Assembly (NCBI RefSeq): GCF_029855045.1
Contig: NZ_CP123228.1
Span: forward strand, 2,356,001-2,420,000
DNA length: 64,000 nt
Source: Piscinibacter sp. XHJ-5
Lineage (GTDB): Bacteria; Pseudomonadota; Gammaproteobacteria; Burkholderiales; Burkholderiaceae_C
Direction: 5' to 3'
Part shown: positions 1 to 8,729 of the stretch, in pieces
Layout: the number at the start of each line of letters is the position of its first letter
How positions within the stretch are numbered: position 1 is the stretch's first letter
Made by a program: the position numbers and the translations under genes
The notes under the pieces: generated by a model
What the model was told of the DNA's origin: nothing
What the model saw: only the letters and a program-made list of their open reading frames with translations
Databases searched by the model: none

Positions 1-86
1 ATCTTGCCGAAGCCTGCCTCGATGCGGCGGCGCGCCTCGGCGCGGCCGAGCTGGTGCGGGATGCTGACGGTGATGGGGGTCGCCAT
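1..86 (-). CDS. Polyhydroxyalkanoic acid system family protein (5' end only)
   Basis: The first 28 codons of a minus-strand gene that runs off the left edge. The readable N-terminus, MATPITVSIPHQLGRAEARR, matches the start of the small proteins annotated as polyhydroxyalkanoic acid system family, which are found with PHA granule genes in proteobacteria. The ATG lies at 84-86. Family function is not well defined; a role at PHA granules is known only by association. The rest of the gene is outside the window, so length and C-terminus cannot be checked. Confidence 0.7.
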   Translation of the reverse strand, partial: MATPITVSIPHQLGRAEARRRIEAGFGK

Positions 87-127
87 GCGGCAAGCGTGCC
101 GCGAACCCGGGCGTCGCGCAAGCACTG

Positions 128-412
128 TCAGCGCGCCCGCTTCTTCGGCACACGCCTGCTCGTCTTGTCGGGTGGCTCTTCGGTCGGTGGCCTGGCGGCG
201 GCCTGCTTTTTCGCCAGCGAAGCGTTCAGGGCGACGGCCATGGCGGCTTCGCCGCTCAGCAGATCACGCCAGCGCAGCTCGACTTCCGGCGTTCTCTTGC
301 CCTTGCCCGTCAACCGAAAGCCTTCGGGGTTGACGGCAACGGTGTAGTCCACGCCATCGACGGTGACTTGCCGCTTGAGTTCCTTGTCGAGCACAGTGGC
401 CACGGCGGTCAC
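128..412 (-). CDS. Small hypothetical protein, translationally coupled to the LysR gene
   Basis: A 94-codon frame beginning with GTG at 410-412. The start overlaps the TGA stop (409-411) of the upstream LysR gene in a GTGA arrangement, which favours translational coupling; a second GTG lies three codons further in. The protein has a compact front half (DGVDYTVAVNPEGFRLTGKG, then RTPEVELRWRDLL) that reads like a small beta-rich domain, and a lysine/arginine/proline-rich tail ending in PKKRAR. No family was recognised. The basic tail could bind nucleic acid, but that is speculation. Confidence 0.55.
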   Translation of the reverse strand: MTAVATVLDKELKRQVTVDGVDYTVAVNPEGFRLTGKGKRTPEVELRWRDLLSGEAAMAVALNASLAKKQAAARPPTEEPPDKTSRRVPKKRAR

Positions 413-1401
413 ACACGCGAGTCCACACGCGGCGTGCTTCGCTGCCTTGTCGGTGGCGACGCCGGATGCGACGTGCGCCTGCGGTCTTCGGTCGACGCAT
501 CGGCTGGCGTCCCGAGTGCGCCCGCCGCAGTCTTCATGACCGCAAAGAACGCTTCGCGGGCGGCATTGCGTTCGGCGTCCTTGCGCCAGACCAGCATGGT
601 CGGCACTCGTGCAAAACGTGCCGGGAGGGGATGAACGCCGACAGAGTCGCGAAGTCCGCGCTGCTCGATCAGCACGCGCGGCATCAGCGAGATTCCCATG
701 CCTGCGGCGACACATCCGACGATGCCTTCGAATGTTCCAAACTCCAGTGCACGCCTGGGCACGACGCCGCCGGCTTCGAGCCACGTCTCCAACCGCCTGC
801 GGTAGCTGCAGCCGCTGCGAAACACGAGGATCATTGCGTCGGCGACTTCGTGCTGGGCGCGCACCGCAACATGGTCGCGGCGCGTGATGAGCACCAGTTC
901 CTCGTCGAACACGAGTTCGCTGTCCAGCGCGGGATGCTTGACCGGGCCGGCGGCGAGTGCAGCGTCGAGTTCGCATTCCAGGACACGCTTCAGCAGGTGT
1001 GCTGTCGGCCCGGTTTCCAGGCTGAGCTCCACTTCAGGATGACGCGCGCTGAAAGCAGCCAGCAATCCGGGCAATCGGGCGGCCGCCGTCGTCTCCATCG
1101 ACCCGATGGCCAACGGTCCACGCGGCACTCCGTCGGCCGCGACCGAGCGCCTTGCCTCCTGCGCAAGCCTGAGAAGTCGTTCGGCGTAGGCATTCAGCGT
1201 CCGCCCGGCAGGCGTGATGACGAGCTTGCCTCCGATGCGATGGAACAGCGCGACGTCCAAGTCGGCTTCGAGCTGGCGCAGCCGCGTCGTGACGTTCGAT
1301 TGGACGTAGTGCAACTGCATCGCCGCGCGCGTCACGCTGCCTTCGTCGACCACGGCCTTGAAGATCCGCAGCGCCTGCAGATCGAGCATTCGGATGTCCA
1401 T
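409..1401 (-). CDS. LysR-family transcriptional regulator
   Basis: The N-terminus carries the LysR winged helix-turn-helix (LQALRIFKAVVDEGSVTRAA, then a recognition helix with SNVTTRLRQLE) followed by a substrate-binding effector domain. The start at 1401 is chosen because GGGAG stands 7-8 bases upstream; an in-frame ATG at 1389 is the alternative. At about 330 residues it is longer than the usual 300; the excess is a low-complexity, Arg/Ser/Thr-rich tail after the effector domain. It is divergent from the nitronate monooxygenase-like gene at 1519, the classic arrangement for a LysR protein and its target, so that gene is the probable target. The inducer is unknown. Confidence 0.9.
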   Translation of the reverse strand: MDIRMLDLQALRIFKAVVDEGSVTRAAMQLHYVQSNVTTRLRQLEADLDVALFHRIGGKLVITPAGRTLNAYAERLLRLAQEARRSVAADGVPRGPLAIGSMETTAAARLPGLLAAFSARHPEVELSLETGPTAHLLKRVLECELDAALAAGPVKHPALDSELVFDEELVLITRRDHVAVRAQHEVADAMILVFRSGCSYRRRLETWLEAGGVVPRRALEFGTFEGIVGCVAAGMGISLMPRVLIEQRGLRDSVGVHPLPARFARVPTMLVWRKDAERNAAREAFFAVMKTAAGALGTPADASTEDRRRTSHPASPPTRQRSTPRVDSRV

Positions 1402-1518
1402 CGCGCCATCTCCCGGAACGAACGGCTCGATCACGATCATTCATTGGCATTGATCTGTCAAGGCGGCTACTTTTCACGCACCGAATCGCCGCGGCCGGCG
1501 CTGCGCCGGAGATGGATC

Positions 1519-2490
1519 ATGTCACTCACCACTTCTCTCACCAGGTTGTTCGCCATCGAGCACCCGATCCTTCTGGCGCCGATGGACCTGGTTGCCGACG
1601 CGAGTCTCACCGCGGCGGTCAGCGCGGCCGGAGGGCTGGGCATCCTCGGCGGCGGCTACGGCGAGCGGCAGTGGCTGGCGAGGCAGCTCGATGTCCTGGC
1701 AAGCTCCGGCCAGCGCTTCGGCGTGGGCTTCATCACGTGGAGCCTGGCGAAGCAGCCGCACCTTCTCGACCTTGCGCTCGAACGGCGGCCGGCAGCGATT
1801 CTGCTGTCATTCGGTGACGCGAGCCCGTTCATCGACCGCATCAAGCGCGCTGGAGCGATCGCCATCTGTCAGGTCCATTCACTGGCTTCGGCGAAGGAGG
1901 CGCTGGCGGCCGGGGCCGACGTGCTCGTCGCCCAGGGGACGGAGGCGGGAGGACATGGCGGATCACGCGGCCTTGTCACGCTGGTGCCCGAGGTCGTCGA
2001 CGCCACCGGCGGCGGCACGCCGGTGGTCGCGGCAGGCGGAATCGCCGACGGCAGAGGCCTGGCCGCGGCCTTGATGCTCGGAGCCTGCGGCGTCCTCGTC
2101 GGCACCCGGTTCTATGCGACGGAGGAGGCTGCCGGCGCGCGCCTCGCCAAGGAGCGCATCTGCGCAGCCACCGGCGACGACACGGCGCGCAGCATCGTCT
2201 TCGACATCTCGCGGCGCAACGTATGGCCGGCTCCGTTCACGGGCCGGTGCATCCGCAATGCCCATGCGCAACGCTGGCTGGGCCGCGAGGTCGAGCTCCT
2301 TCAGCATGTCGACGAGGTGGCCGCTGCCTACGCGTCCGCGCGCGAGGCCGGCGACTTCGATGTCGCTGCGGTCATCGCAGGCGAGGCATCGGGGCTGGTG
2401 AGCAACGTTTCGTCGGCTGCAACCGTGGTGCAGCGCATCGCCGCCGAGGCCGAAGCCTTGCTCGGACGGCATCGCGCGTCGAGCGAATAG
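1519..2490 (+). CDS. Nitronate monooxygenase family protein (2-nitropropane dioxygenase-like)
   Basis: A 323-residue FMN-dependent TIM-barrel protein of the NMO/NPD family, which oxidises alkyl nitronates such as propionate 3-nitronate. Family features seen are the N-terminal HPILLAPMDLVAD segment, the glycine-rich TEAGGHGG phosphate-binding loop with its His, the VVAAGGIADG strand and the GVLVGTRF segment near the phosphate. The start at 1519 is supported by GGAG seven bases upstream. It is the divergent neighbour of the LysR gene at 409-1401. The true substrate cannot be told from sequence; some members are enoyl reductases or of unknown role. Confidence 0.88.
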   Translation: MSLTTSLTRLFAIEHPILLAPMDLVADASLTAAVSAAGGLGILGGGYGERQWLARQLDVLASSGQRFGVGFITWSLAKQPHLLDLALERRPAAILLSFGDASPFIDRIKRAGAIAICQVHSLASAKEALAAGADVLVAQGTEAGGHGGSRGLVTLVPEVVDATGGGTPVVAAGGIADGRGLAAALMLGACGVLVGTRFYATEEAAGARLAKERICAATGDDTARSIVFDISRRNVWPAPFTGRCIRNAHAQRWLGREVELLQHVDEVAAAYASAREAGDFDVAAVIAGEASGLVSNVSSAATVVQRIAAEAEALLGRHRASSE

Positions 2491-2559
2491 GGGGTTGGCG
2501 TTTCCTGCACTGGAAGCAGCGGCCGCAAGGCCACAATGGGCTTCCTTCAAGGAACTGCC

Positions 2560-3591
2560 ATGTCGTTGCCAAGCACTCCCGTCCTCGCGGTCAAGCCGCT
2601 CGGGTTTCCCTGGGAAACCGAAGATCCGTTCCTGTTCTGCGCCTACCACGACGATGCGTATCCGCGCGGCAACCGCGAGATGGGGCCGGTGGCCTCGCTG
2701 GCGGGCCGCGACATGGGCCAGGATTTCAGTCGCAAGGACGGCTGGAGCATGTACCACGGCCGCACCGTGCCGGGCTTTCCCGCGCACCCGCACCGCGGCT
2801 TCGAAACGGTGACGATCGTGCGCCGGGGCCTCATCGATCACAGCGACTCGCTGGGCGCGACGGCACGTTTCGGCGGCGGGGATGTGCAGTGGGTGACGGC
2901 AGGGCGGGGCATCGTGCACGCGGAGATGTTCCCGCTGCTCAAGGCCGACGAAGACAACCCGCTGGAGCTGTTCCAGATCTGGCTGAACCTGCCCGCCCGG
3001 GCCAAGATGACCGAGCCGCACTTCACCATGCTGTGGAACGCGCAGATCCCGCGCCCGGTGGTGCACGATCCCGAAGGGCGCAAGACGAGCATCGCGATCG
3101 TCGCCGGGCGCCTCGATGGCTCCGTCGCTCCGCCGCCACCGCCCGATTCCTGGGCCGCGCTGCCAGAGGCGGACGTCGCCATCTGGACGCTGCGCATGGA
3201 ACCCGGGGCGACCTGGACACTGCCCGCGGCGACGGGGCAGGGAACCCGCCGAACGCTTTACTTCTTCAAGGGCGACGCTGCCACCGTGAGCGGCCGACAG
3301 GTGCATGGGCCGGTGGCCATCACGCTGCGGGCCGACGCGGACACCACGCTGGCGGCCGGCCGGACGGTGTGCGAGTTCCTGCTTCTGCAGGGTCGGCCCA
3401 TCGGCGAGCCGGTCGCGCACTACGGGCCGTTCGTGATGAACACGCAGCAGGAGATCGCACAGGCTCTCCAGGATTACCAACGCACCCGGTTCGGCGGCTG
3501 GAAGTTCGGCGACGCAGGGCCGGTGCACGGACGGGAGCCCACACGCTTCGCGAAGTACCCGGACGGGCGGGAAGAAGTGCCGGCCGACTGA
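2560..3591 (+). CDS. Pirin family protein
   Basis: A 343-residue bicupin of the pirin family. The metal-binding motif HPHRGFETVT is near residue 75, with further conserved HSDS and GGGDVQWVTAGRGIVHAEMF segments; the last contains another His and a Glu of the metal site. A pirin C-terminal-like region follows. The start at 2560 is preferred over the in-frame ATG at 2536 because AAGGA stands six bases before it. Bacterial pirins act as quercetin 2,3-dioxygenases or as regulators binding metabolic enzymes; neither can be assigned here. It lies 69 bases downstream of the nitronate monooxygenase-like gene on the same strand and might be cotranscribed. Confidence 0.88.
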   Translation: MSLPSTPVLAVKPLGFPWETEDPFLFCAYHDDAYPRGNREMGPVASLAGRDMGQDFSRKDGWSMYHGRTVPGFPAHPHRGFETVTIVRRGLIDHSDSLGATARFGGGDVQWVTAGRGIVHAEMFPLLKADEDNPLELFQIWLNLPARAKMTEPHFTMLWNAQIPRPVVHDPEGRKTSIAIVAGRLDGSVAPPPPPDSWAALPEADVAIWTLRMEPGATWTLPAATGQGTRRTLYFFKGDAATVSGRQVHGPVAITLRADADTTLAAGRTVCEFLLLQGRPIGEPVAHYGPFVMNTQQEIAQALQDYQRTRFGGWKFGDAGPVHGREPTRFAKYPDGREEVPAD

Positions 3592-3628
3592 GCACCTCCA
3601 TGCCGCAACGCGCGATGGTCGAAGGTCG

Positions 3629-6061
3629 TCAACCGGCGAACACCCGCAGCAGCAGCCACGCGGGCAGGCCCAGGTAGAACGCCGTCAGGCCAAGGCGTTC
3701 GAGCCAGCGGCGGGTGCCCACGACCTGTCCAGGGCGCAGCCATATCACCGCCAGCGTGCAGGCTTCGATCACCGCGCGCAGCGCGGCGGCGCACAGCGTC
3801 ACGCCGATGGCCCAGGCAGCCCACCAGACGACGAAGGTCGTCAGGTACGCCGTCAGTCCGAACGTGTAGTACTCGCCGAAGGAGCTGCCGTGGGCAATGT
3901 GCTGGTGCAGGCGGAACGCCGGAATGGCGAGCACGAGCGGGAACAGGACGAACTTCGCAAGCGGTTGGTCAAGCGGTCCGCGCCGGATCGCCAGGCGGGC
4001 GTGGGCATATGCCGCGGCGCGGGACGGCGCGGGCTGCTGCGCCGGCTGGCCGCCGGACGCGCCCAGCACCCGGGCCAACCCCGCCGGATCGGGGTGGGCC
4101 AGCCCGTACCGCCAGCGCTCGCCGCTGGCCAGTCGCAGCCAGGCGCCGGGGCTCGGGATCGGGACGCGCCAGGGCTCGACCGCCACGATGTCGCGCACCG
4201 AAAGCTCGAGATGCCGCGCGCCGCGTGTCAGCACGAGCTTGCCGTTGTCGACCGAGGCCCGCGCCGCAAAGGCAAGCAGCACGCACCAGGCGGCGGCCTC
4301 GGGGGCGAGGAACAGTGCAGAGAAAGCGCGCATCCGGGCAAGCGTGTTCACCTGCCAGGCCGCATCGTCCAGCAGCACCGCGGCGACCATCCAAAGCAGG
4401 CTGCCCCGGGCAAATGCACGCAGCAGACCCGCCGCGAGGCGGGCGGCGGGCGGCAGCACGGCGACGTCGGCCGGAAGCGCTGCCGCGACGGCCACGGGCA
4501 AGACTTCCTTGGCCCCTCGTGCGCGCCATGTGCGCAGCGCCGCCATGCCTGCCAGCACCGCAAGGAACGCCGACCCCGCGCGCCCCACCCAGTCGCCCCA
4601 GGCCACCATGAGCGTACGCGGCGGTTCCGCCACCGGCGTGTCCCCGATCACCAGGTTGCGTTCGCCCATGCGGGTCGTGGCGATGACGGTGCCAGTCGGG
4701 TCGATCACGGCGCTGTAGCCGTTCGTGGTGACGCGAAACTGCGGCATTCGTGTCTCGATGCTGCGGAACGCGGCCGCCGTCTGGTGCAGTTCTGCCCCCT
4801 GCGCCGGGTCGGTGAACCACGAGTCGTTCGACAGGATCACGATGGCCTGCGCGCCCAGCCGGGCACCGTCGACGGCCAGTCCGGCATCCATGTCGTCCAG
4901 GCAGATCAACGGCAGCACCGGGATCTCGCGGCCGTCTGCCAGGCGCAGCGGGAAGACACGAGCGCCGCTGCCCGGCTGCCACGTGCCCGTCCACGGCAGC
5001 CAGCGCCGCAGCACCGGCCCGTCCAGCCATGCGGGCACGTACTCGGTGAGCGGGAACAGGCGCGTCTTGCGGTAGAGGCCGAGCACGCCCGTGCCGGGCG
5101 CCACGAAGGCCGCCGCGTTGTATTCACCTGCGGCGTCGCGATCGTAGGTTCCGAACACGAGCGGCACGCGGGCGGCGTTGACGACGTCGAGGATCTCGCG
5201 ATCGAGCTCGGCGCCCGCCTCGCTCTTCGGATGGCCGAAGGTCGTGGGGTACACGGTCTCCGACCACAGCACCGCGTCCGCGTGCTGCTGCTCGACGGCC
5301 TCGCGGGTCATGGCGTAGTGCGTGTCCAGCACCTCGCGAACCACCGCGCCTGCGCCCCTCTCCCGACGCAGGCGCTCGTAGTCCACGATGTTCGACTGCA
5401 CCAGTGCGATGCGAATCGGCTTGCCGCCGGGCGAGCGCGCGACGGACAGCACGACGAAGCCGTAGCACGCCAACAGCACGGGCACCAGCACGGCAGCCGC
5501 CAGCGGCTTCGCCATCGCGCGGACGCCGTCGCGGCGGCGCGCGAGCGCCGACGAGATGCCTTCGTTCGCCAGCAGCAACAGGACTGTGAGACCCGCTGCG
5601 CCGCCGACATCGGCGGCCTGTCGCAGCAGCCGGGACGGATAGAGCCCGTAGCCCAGCGTGTCGCCGAGCACGCGGGGGACGATCCATTCGGTGGACACCC
5701 ATGCCGCGGCACCCGCCAGCGCGCGCAGGACGGGGCCGTGCCGACGACCGACCACGTGACGCACCAGCGCGAACGCGAGGAACTGCGGCTGGAACAGCGG
5801 CGCCGCGAGCAGCAGCACGGACAGGCCGGTGGCAGCGCCGAGCCGCGTGTAGTCGCCGATCGCGATGCCGAACCAGGCAAAGACCGCCGCCGTGAACGCC
5901 ACCGACATCGCACAGGCGGCGACGAGCGCGCCGGCCGGCGTTCGGCTCGCGTCGAGTGTGCGCAACCACGGCACGAAGGCCACGAAGCCGAGCAGCCAGC
6001 CCGCCCCGCCGCGGGCGTACAGGCACGACATGATCGCGCTGGCCAGGATGCCCAGCCACAT
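3629..6061 (-). CDS. Apolipoprotein N-acyltransferase-like (Lnt-like) protein with a C-terminal membrane extension
   Basis: An 810-residue protein whose first 510 residues have the Lnt plan: a multi-helix membrane domain (about 1-210) followed by a periplasmic nitrilase domain. The Glu-Lys-Cys triad is present as E268 (in SETVYP), K332 (in YRKTRLFP, before LTEYVP) and C387 (in LICLDDMD), close to the E. coli positions E267, K335 and C387. Normal Lnt ends near 510 residues; here about 300 more follow, with several hydrophobic segments around a soluble stretch (about 610-670) that resembles a small PH-like beta domain. The residues after the catalytic Cys differ from the common ICYE. It is the last gene of a tight operon with the genes at 6097 and 6844, suggesting a specialised acyl transferase rather than the housekeeping Lnt. 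Confidence 0.8.
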   Translation of the reverse strand: MWLGILASAIMSCLYARGGAGWLLGFVAFVPWLRTLDASRTPAGALVAACAMSVAFTAAVFAWFGIAIGDYTRLGAATGLSVLLLAAPLFQPQFLAFALVRHVVGRRHGPVLRALAGAAAWVSTEWIVPRVLGDTLGYGLYPSRLLRQAADVGGAAGLTVLLLLANEGISSALARRRDGVRAMAKPLAAAVLVPVLLACYGFVVLSVARSPGGKPIRIALVQSNIVDYERLRRERGAGAVVREVLDTHYAMTREAVEQQHADAVLWSETVYPTTFGHPKSEAGAELDREILDVVNAARVPLVFGTYDRDAAGEYNAAAFVAPGTGVLGLYRKTRLFPLTEYVPAWLDGPVLRRWLPWTGTWQPGSGARVFPLRLADGREIPVLPLICLDDMDAGLAVDGARLGAQAIVILSNDSWFTDPAQGAELHQTAAAFRSIETRMPQFRVTTNGYSAVIDPTGTVIATTRMGERNLVIGDTPVAEPPRTLMVAWGDWVGRAGSAFLAVLAGMAALRTWRARGAKEVLPVAVAAALPADVAVLPPAARLAAGLLRAFARGSLLWMVAAVLLDDAAWQVNTLARMRAFSALFLAPEAAAWCVLLAFAARASVDNGKLVLTRGARHLELSVRDIVAVEPWRVPIPSPGAWLRLASGERWRYGLAHPDPAGLARVLGASGGQPAQQPAPSRAAAYAHARLAIRRGPLDQPLAKFVLFPLVLAIPAFRLHQHIAHGSSFGEYYTFGLTAYLTTFVVWWAAWAIGVTLCAAALRAVIEACTLAVIWLRPGQVVGTRRWLERLGLTAFYLGLPAWLLLRVFAG

Positions 6062-6096
6062 GCGACCACGGCGAGGAGTCGACGGGGCAGTCGTGT

Positions 6097-6825
6097 TCAG
6101 CGCCCGGGTCTCCCCGATTCGGCCGGCGCAGGAATCACGATGCGTCGGATCGGCAACCCGGGAGGGGCGAGTCCGGGTGGCACGACGCGGTCCGCGGGGA
6201 TGGCGATCGGCTGGCCGGCCGCGTCGAGGAACTGGTGGTCCGGCGAGAACATCAGGATGGGCTCGATGCGCTCGCCGTCGTCGGTCGCCTGGTAGTGGCG
6301 CACATAGCCTTCGGGAAGCGCGAAGTCCTCGGGCACCGCCAGCCCGACCAGGGGCGGGCGGGTTCCGGGCGGCGAGAACGCGCCGAGGCCGGAATGGACG
6401 CCCGCCTGATGCAGACGATCGATCACCTCGCTCATCGTCGGTCTTTCGCCCTTGTTGACGTAGTCCGAGATGTCAGGCGTCAAGTCTCCATCCGGGTCCC
6501 GCGTGCGCGACACATCCTGCGTCGTGTGGGGGCCCGGGCCACCTGGCGCGGTCGCGGCCTGCACCGGCGCCACGAGAGCCGGGCTGCTTGCGGCAACCGC
6601 GGTCAGCACCGGCGTCGCCGCCGCGCTGCTCGAAGCGGCAGCCGCCGTTGCCCGAGGTGCCGTGCCCTCAGCGACAGAAGCCGGCGGGGAAGGCGACATC
6701 CATCCATAGGCGAGGCCTCCGACGATCGCCGAGGCGATCGCGAGGTAGCCCAGCGACGGGCGCCAGGCCTGGGGTCTCTCGGCCGGATCGGTCGGGATCG
6801 AGTCAGAACGACGCGGCCCGTCCAT
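6097..6825 (-). CDS. Membrane-anchored hypothetical protein
   Basis: A 242-residue protein with a short cytoplasmic N-terminus, one hydrophobic segment at about 26-44 (LGYLAIASAIVGGLAYGW), a low-complexity Ala/Ser/Pro linker (about 45-105) and a C-terminal domain with SEVIDRLHQAGVHSGLGAF and a proline-rich end. This is the shape of a bitopic protein exposing its C-terminal domain to the periplasm. No family was recognised. It lies 18 bases after the SGNH hydrolase gene and 35 bases before the Lnt-like gene, so the three are almost certainly cotranscribed and may work on the same envelope substrate. No strong ribosome-binding site marks the start. Confidence 0.65.
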   Translation of the reverse strand: MDGPRRSDSIPTDPAERPQAWRPSLGYLAIASAIVGGLAYGWMSPSPPASVAEGTAPRATAAAASSSAAATPVLTAVAASSPALVAPVQAATAPGGPGPHTTQDVSRTRDPDGDLTPDISDYVNKGERPTMSEVIDRLHQAGVHSGLGAFSPPGTRPPLVGLAVPEDFALPEGYVRHYQATDDGERIEPILMFSPDHQFLDAAGQPIAIPADRVVPPGLAPPGLPIRRIVIPAPAESGRPGR

Positions 6826-6843
6826 GGCAAAGCCCGTCGATCC

Positions 6844-7914
6844 TCAGGGCGCCGGCGGGCTCGTCGTCGACAGCAGCCAGCCCATGCGCTCGTGGCCGAA
6901 CTGGTTCCACAGCGGATTCTTGCCGTACGAGAACGAGGTGTACCGCGGCGCTCCGGAGCCCGTGGTGCTGCCGAGCAGGCCCGCTTTCACCGTGTCGCCG
7001 GTGTAGGTGGGGTGGGTGTCGTCCGACTGGATGTAGTCGTAGCTCCTGCTCGCGGACAGGAGGTGCGAATTGGCGTCACGTATCGTCGGCCGCAGCGTCG
7101 ACATGATGCGGGTCACATAGCTCGACTCGCTGTCGCCGGGGACGTAGCGCAGGGCGACGTAGTCGGCCTTCCCGTCGCCATTGCGGTCGTAGTCCGCCCC
7201 CATGTAATGCGCAAAGCTGTCCGCGCAGCGGAAGCCCTTCTGCCGCGCGAATTCGCACATCCAGTAGTTCATGGTCGCGACCGGGAGCAGGAACGTGCTC
7301 TGCAGGTTGACTGCGGCATGGGTCGTCGGGTCGGTGCACGCACTTGGCGTGTTGTCCGCGTCATAGCCGGGGTAGTACAGCGTCGAGACGACCTTCAGCT
7401 TCGTGCCGGCATAGGCGTTGGCATTGATGAAGTCCATCGCGGCGGCGACGTGGACCTTGCAGGTATTCACCGCCGCCTCCAGGCCGGAGTAGTCGCAGGT
7501 GCCGCTCTGGCCCTTGAAGCTGGATCGCGCCTGCAGCGCATCGTTTCCGCACATCTCGAAGGTCACCACGCGGGTGGAGCTGGTCTGCATGTAGCCCCTC
7601 TCGGCCACGATCTTGTTGTGATAGATGTCCGAGGCGACTGCGCCCGATTTGGTCCGCCTCACGGTCTCGATGTCGGCGTTCCACAGCACCGAGAGGTACT
7701 CTGCGTCGACCGTGGGCGCGGAGTACTTCGCCACGTTGTAGACCGAGCCGTTGTAGCCCGCGTAGATCGAATCACCGTAGGCGACCACGCGGTACCTCGT
7801 CGAGGTGTCGGCGCGGTCGATCGTCCAGGAGACGTTCTGGGTCAGCGTGTTGGCGCCGGACTGCGAACTGATCAACAGCGCGGCCACGGCAAGCAGCCGG
7901 ATCCAAGTCGTCAT
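6844..7914 (-). CDS. Secreted SGNH/GDSL-type hydrolase
   Basis: A 356-residue protein with a signal peptide (about 1-21). SGNH blocks are visible: block I AYGDSIYAGY with nucleophile S49, the block III Asn in EMCGNDAL, and a block V Asp/His pair in QSDDTHPTYTGD. A stretch DYDRNGDGKADY resembles a calcium-binding loop. Members hydrolyse esters of lipids, acyl groups on sugars or similar. The start at 7914 follows AGGAGA at good spacing. It is the first gene of an operon with the anchored protein at 6097 and the Lnt-like acyltransferase at 3629, so envelope acyl chemistry is a reasonable guess; the substrate is unknown. Confidence 0.78.
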   Translation of the reverse strand: MTTWIRLLAVAALLISSQSGANTLTQNVSWTIDRADTSTRYRVVAYGDSIYAGYNGSVYNVAKYSAPTVDAEYLSVLWNADIETVRRTKSGAVASDIYHNKIVAERGYMQTSSTRVVTFEMCGNDALQARSSFKGQSGTCDYSGLEAAVNTCKVHVAAAMDFINANAYAGTKLKVVSTLYYPGYDADNTPSACTDPTTHAAVNLQSTFLLPVATMNYWMCEFARQKGFRCADSFAHYMGADYDRNGDGKADYVALRYVPGDSESSYVTRIMSTLRPTIRDANSHLLSASRSYDYIQSDDTHPTYTGDTVKAGLLGSTTGSGAPRYTSFSYGKNPLWNQFGHERMGWLLSTTSPPAP

Positions 7915-8012
7915 CTGTGTCTCCTTGGCTTGAATGTCCCTCAGTCCATGACCCGGCTTTGCCGACGTCGAAGGGATCGATGCGGCGACATGTCGAATGG
8001 CTCGCCAAAGCG

Positions 8013-8429
8013 TCAGCCGAATGCCGGGTTCTGCGGCACCTTCTGCATGCCTTCCGGCAGCGGCGCCCAGGGCTGCGCCGAGTTGCACCAGATGGCGGCC
8101 TGAGGGCGCACCCACGATGCGTCGTCGAGGCTGCCCGTCTTGAGGAAGTGCATGGTCGGTGCCACCTCGGCATCGCTCACGATCGGCGAGCCGCAGCGGT
8201 CGCAGAATCGCCGGTGCACGAGCATGCCGCTGGTGCCCATGTCGTCGTAGCTCGCGAGCGGCTGGCCGCTGAACTCGATCGATCCCACCGGCATGGCCAG
8301 CATCACCGAATAGGCACTGCCGGAGGTTCGCTGGCAGTGCGAGCATTGGCAGACCACCGTCAGCAGCGGCTCGGCGCTGGACCGATAACGAATGGCACCG
8401 CACAGACAACCGCCTTCGATCCTTGCCAT
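8013..8429 (-). CDS. GFA family zinc protein (glutathione-dependent formaldehyde-activating enzyme-like)
   Basis: A 138-residue protein with the GFA/CENP-V fold signature: GGCLCGAIRY near the N-terminus, then CQCSHCQRTSG, and CDRCGSP further in. These cysteine pairs build the zinc sites. GGAGG stands just upstream of the ATG at 8427-8429, and earlier in-frame starts lack this. The prototype, Gfa, was described as catalysing S-hydroxymethylglutathione formation, but most members, including short ones like this, have no proven reaction. It is separate from the SGNH operon downstream (98 bases) and divergent from the secreted protein at 8730. Confidence 0.87.
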   Translation of the reverse strand: MARIEGGCLCGAIRYRSSAEPLLTVVCQCSHCQRTSGSAYSVMLAMPVGSIEFSGQPLASYDDMGTSGMLVHRRFCDRCGSPIVSDAEVAPTMHFLKTGSLDDASWVRPQAAIWCNSAQPWAPLPEGMQKVPQNPAFG

Positions 8430-8729
8430 CGTTGCCTCCGATCGGGACCCGGTGGTCCCCTGGGTCGTCCACCTGGCGTCGGCCGAGCGGCCATGCGCGT
8501 TCGGGGCAACGCGCCCGCGATGCCTCGCCGGCAAGGGGTAGCTTAGGCGATCGTCCCGAGAGCGCAAGCTGGGTCCGAGCCTGTCGCTTCTAGGGATGGA
8601 CACGCATGTGCCTTGGACTAGCCTCCCCGACCCGCCCGTCATGGAACGGGCTCGGCGCACCACGCCGACATCCCTGTCAAGCAGGCCTGCGCGGCGTCGA
8701 TGCAACTCTCTTCGACCCGTGGAGGCATC
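8430..8729. other. Intergenic region between divergent genes
   Basis: Three hundred bases separate the GFA-like gene (minus) from the secreted protein (plus). The stretch must hold both promoters. No convincing -35/-10 pair was identified by eye. A CTAGGGA heptamer at 8590-8596 recurs at 19739-19745 and 23860-23866, each time in an intergenic region upstream of a plus-strand gene. No RNA gene or repeat was seen. Confidence 0.4.

Noticed and set aside
466-1518. In-frame extension upstream of the nitronate monooxygenase start
   Set aside because: It lies antisense to the LysR gene, has no coding character, and the ATG at 1519 has a ribosome-binding site.
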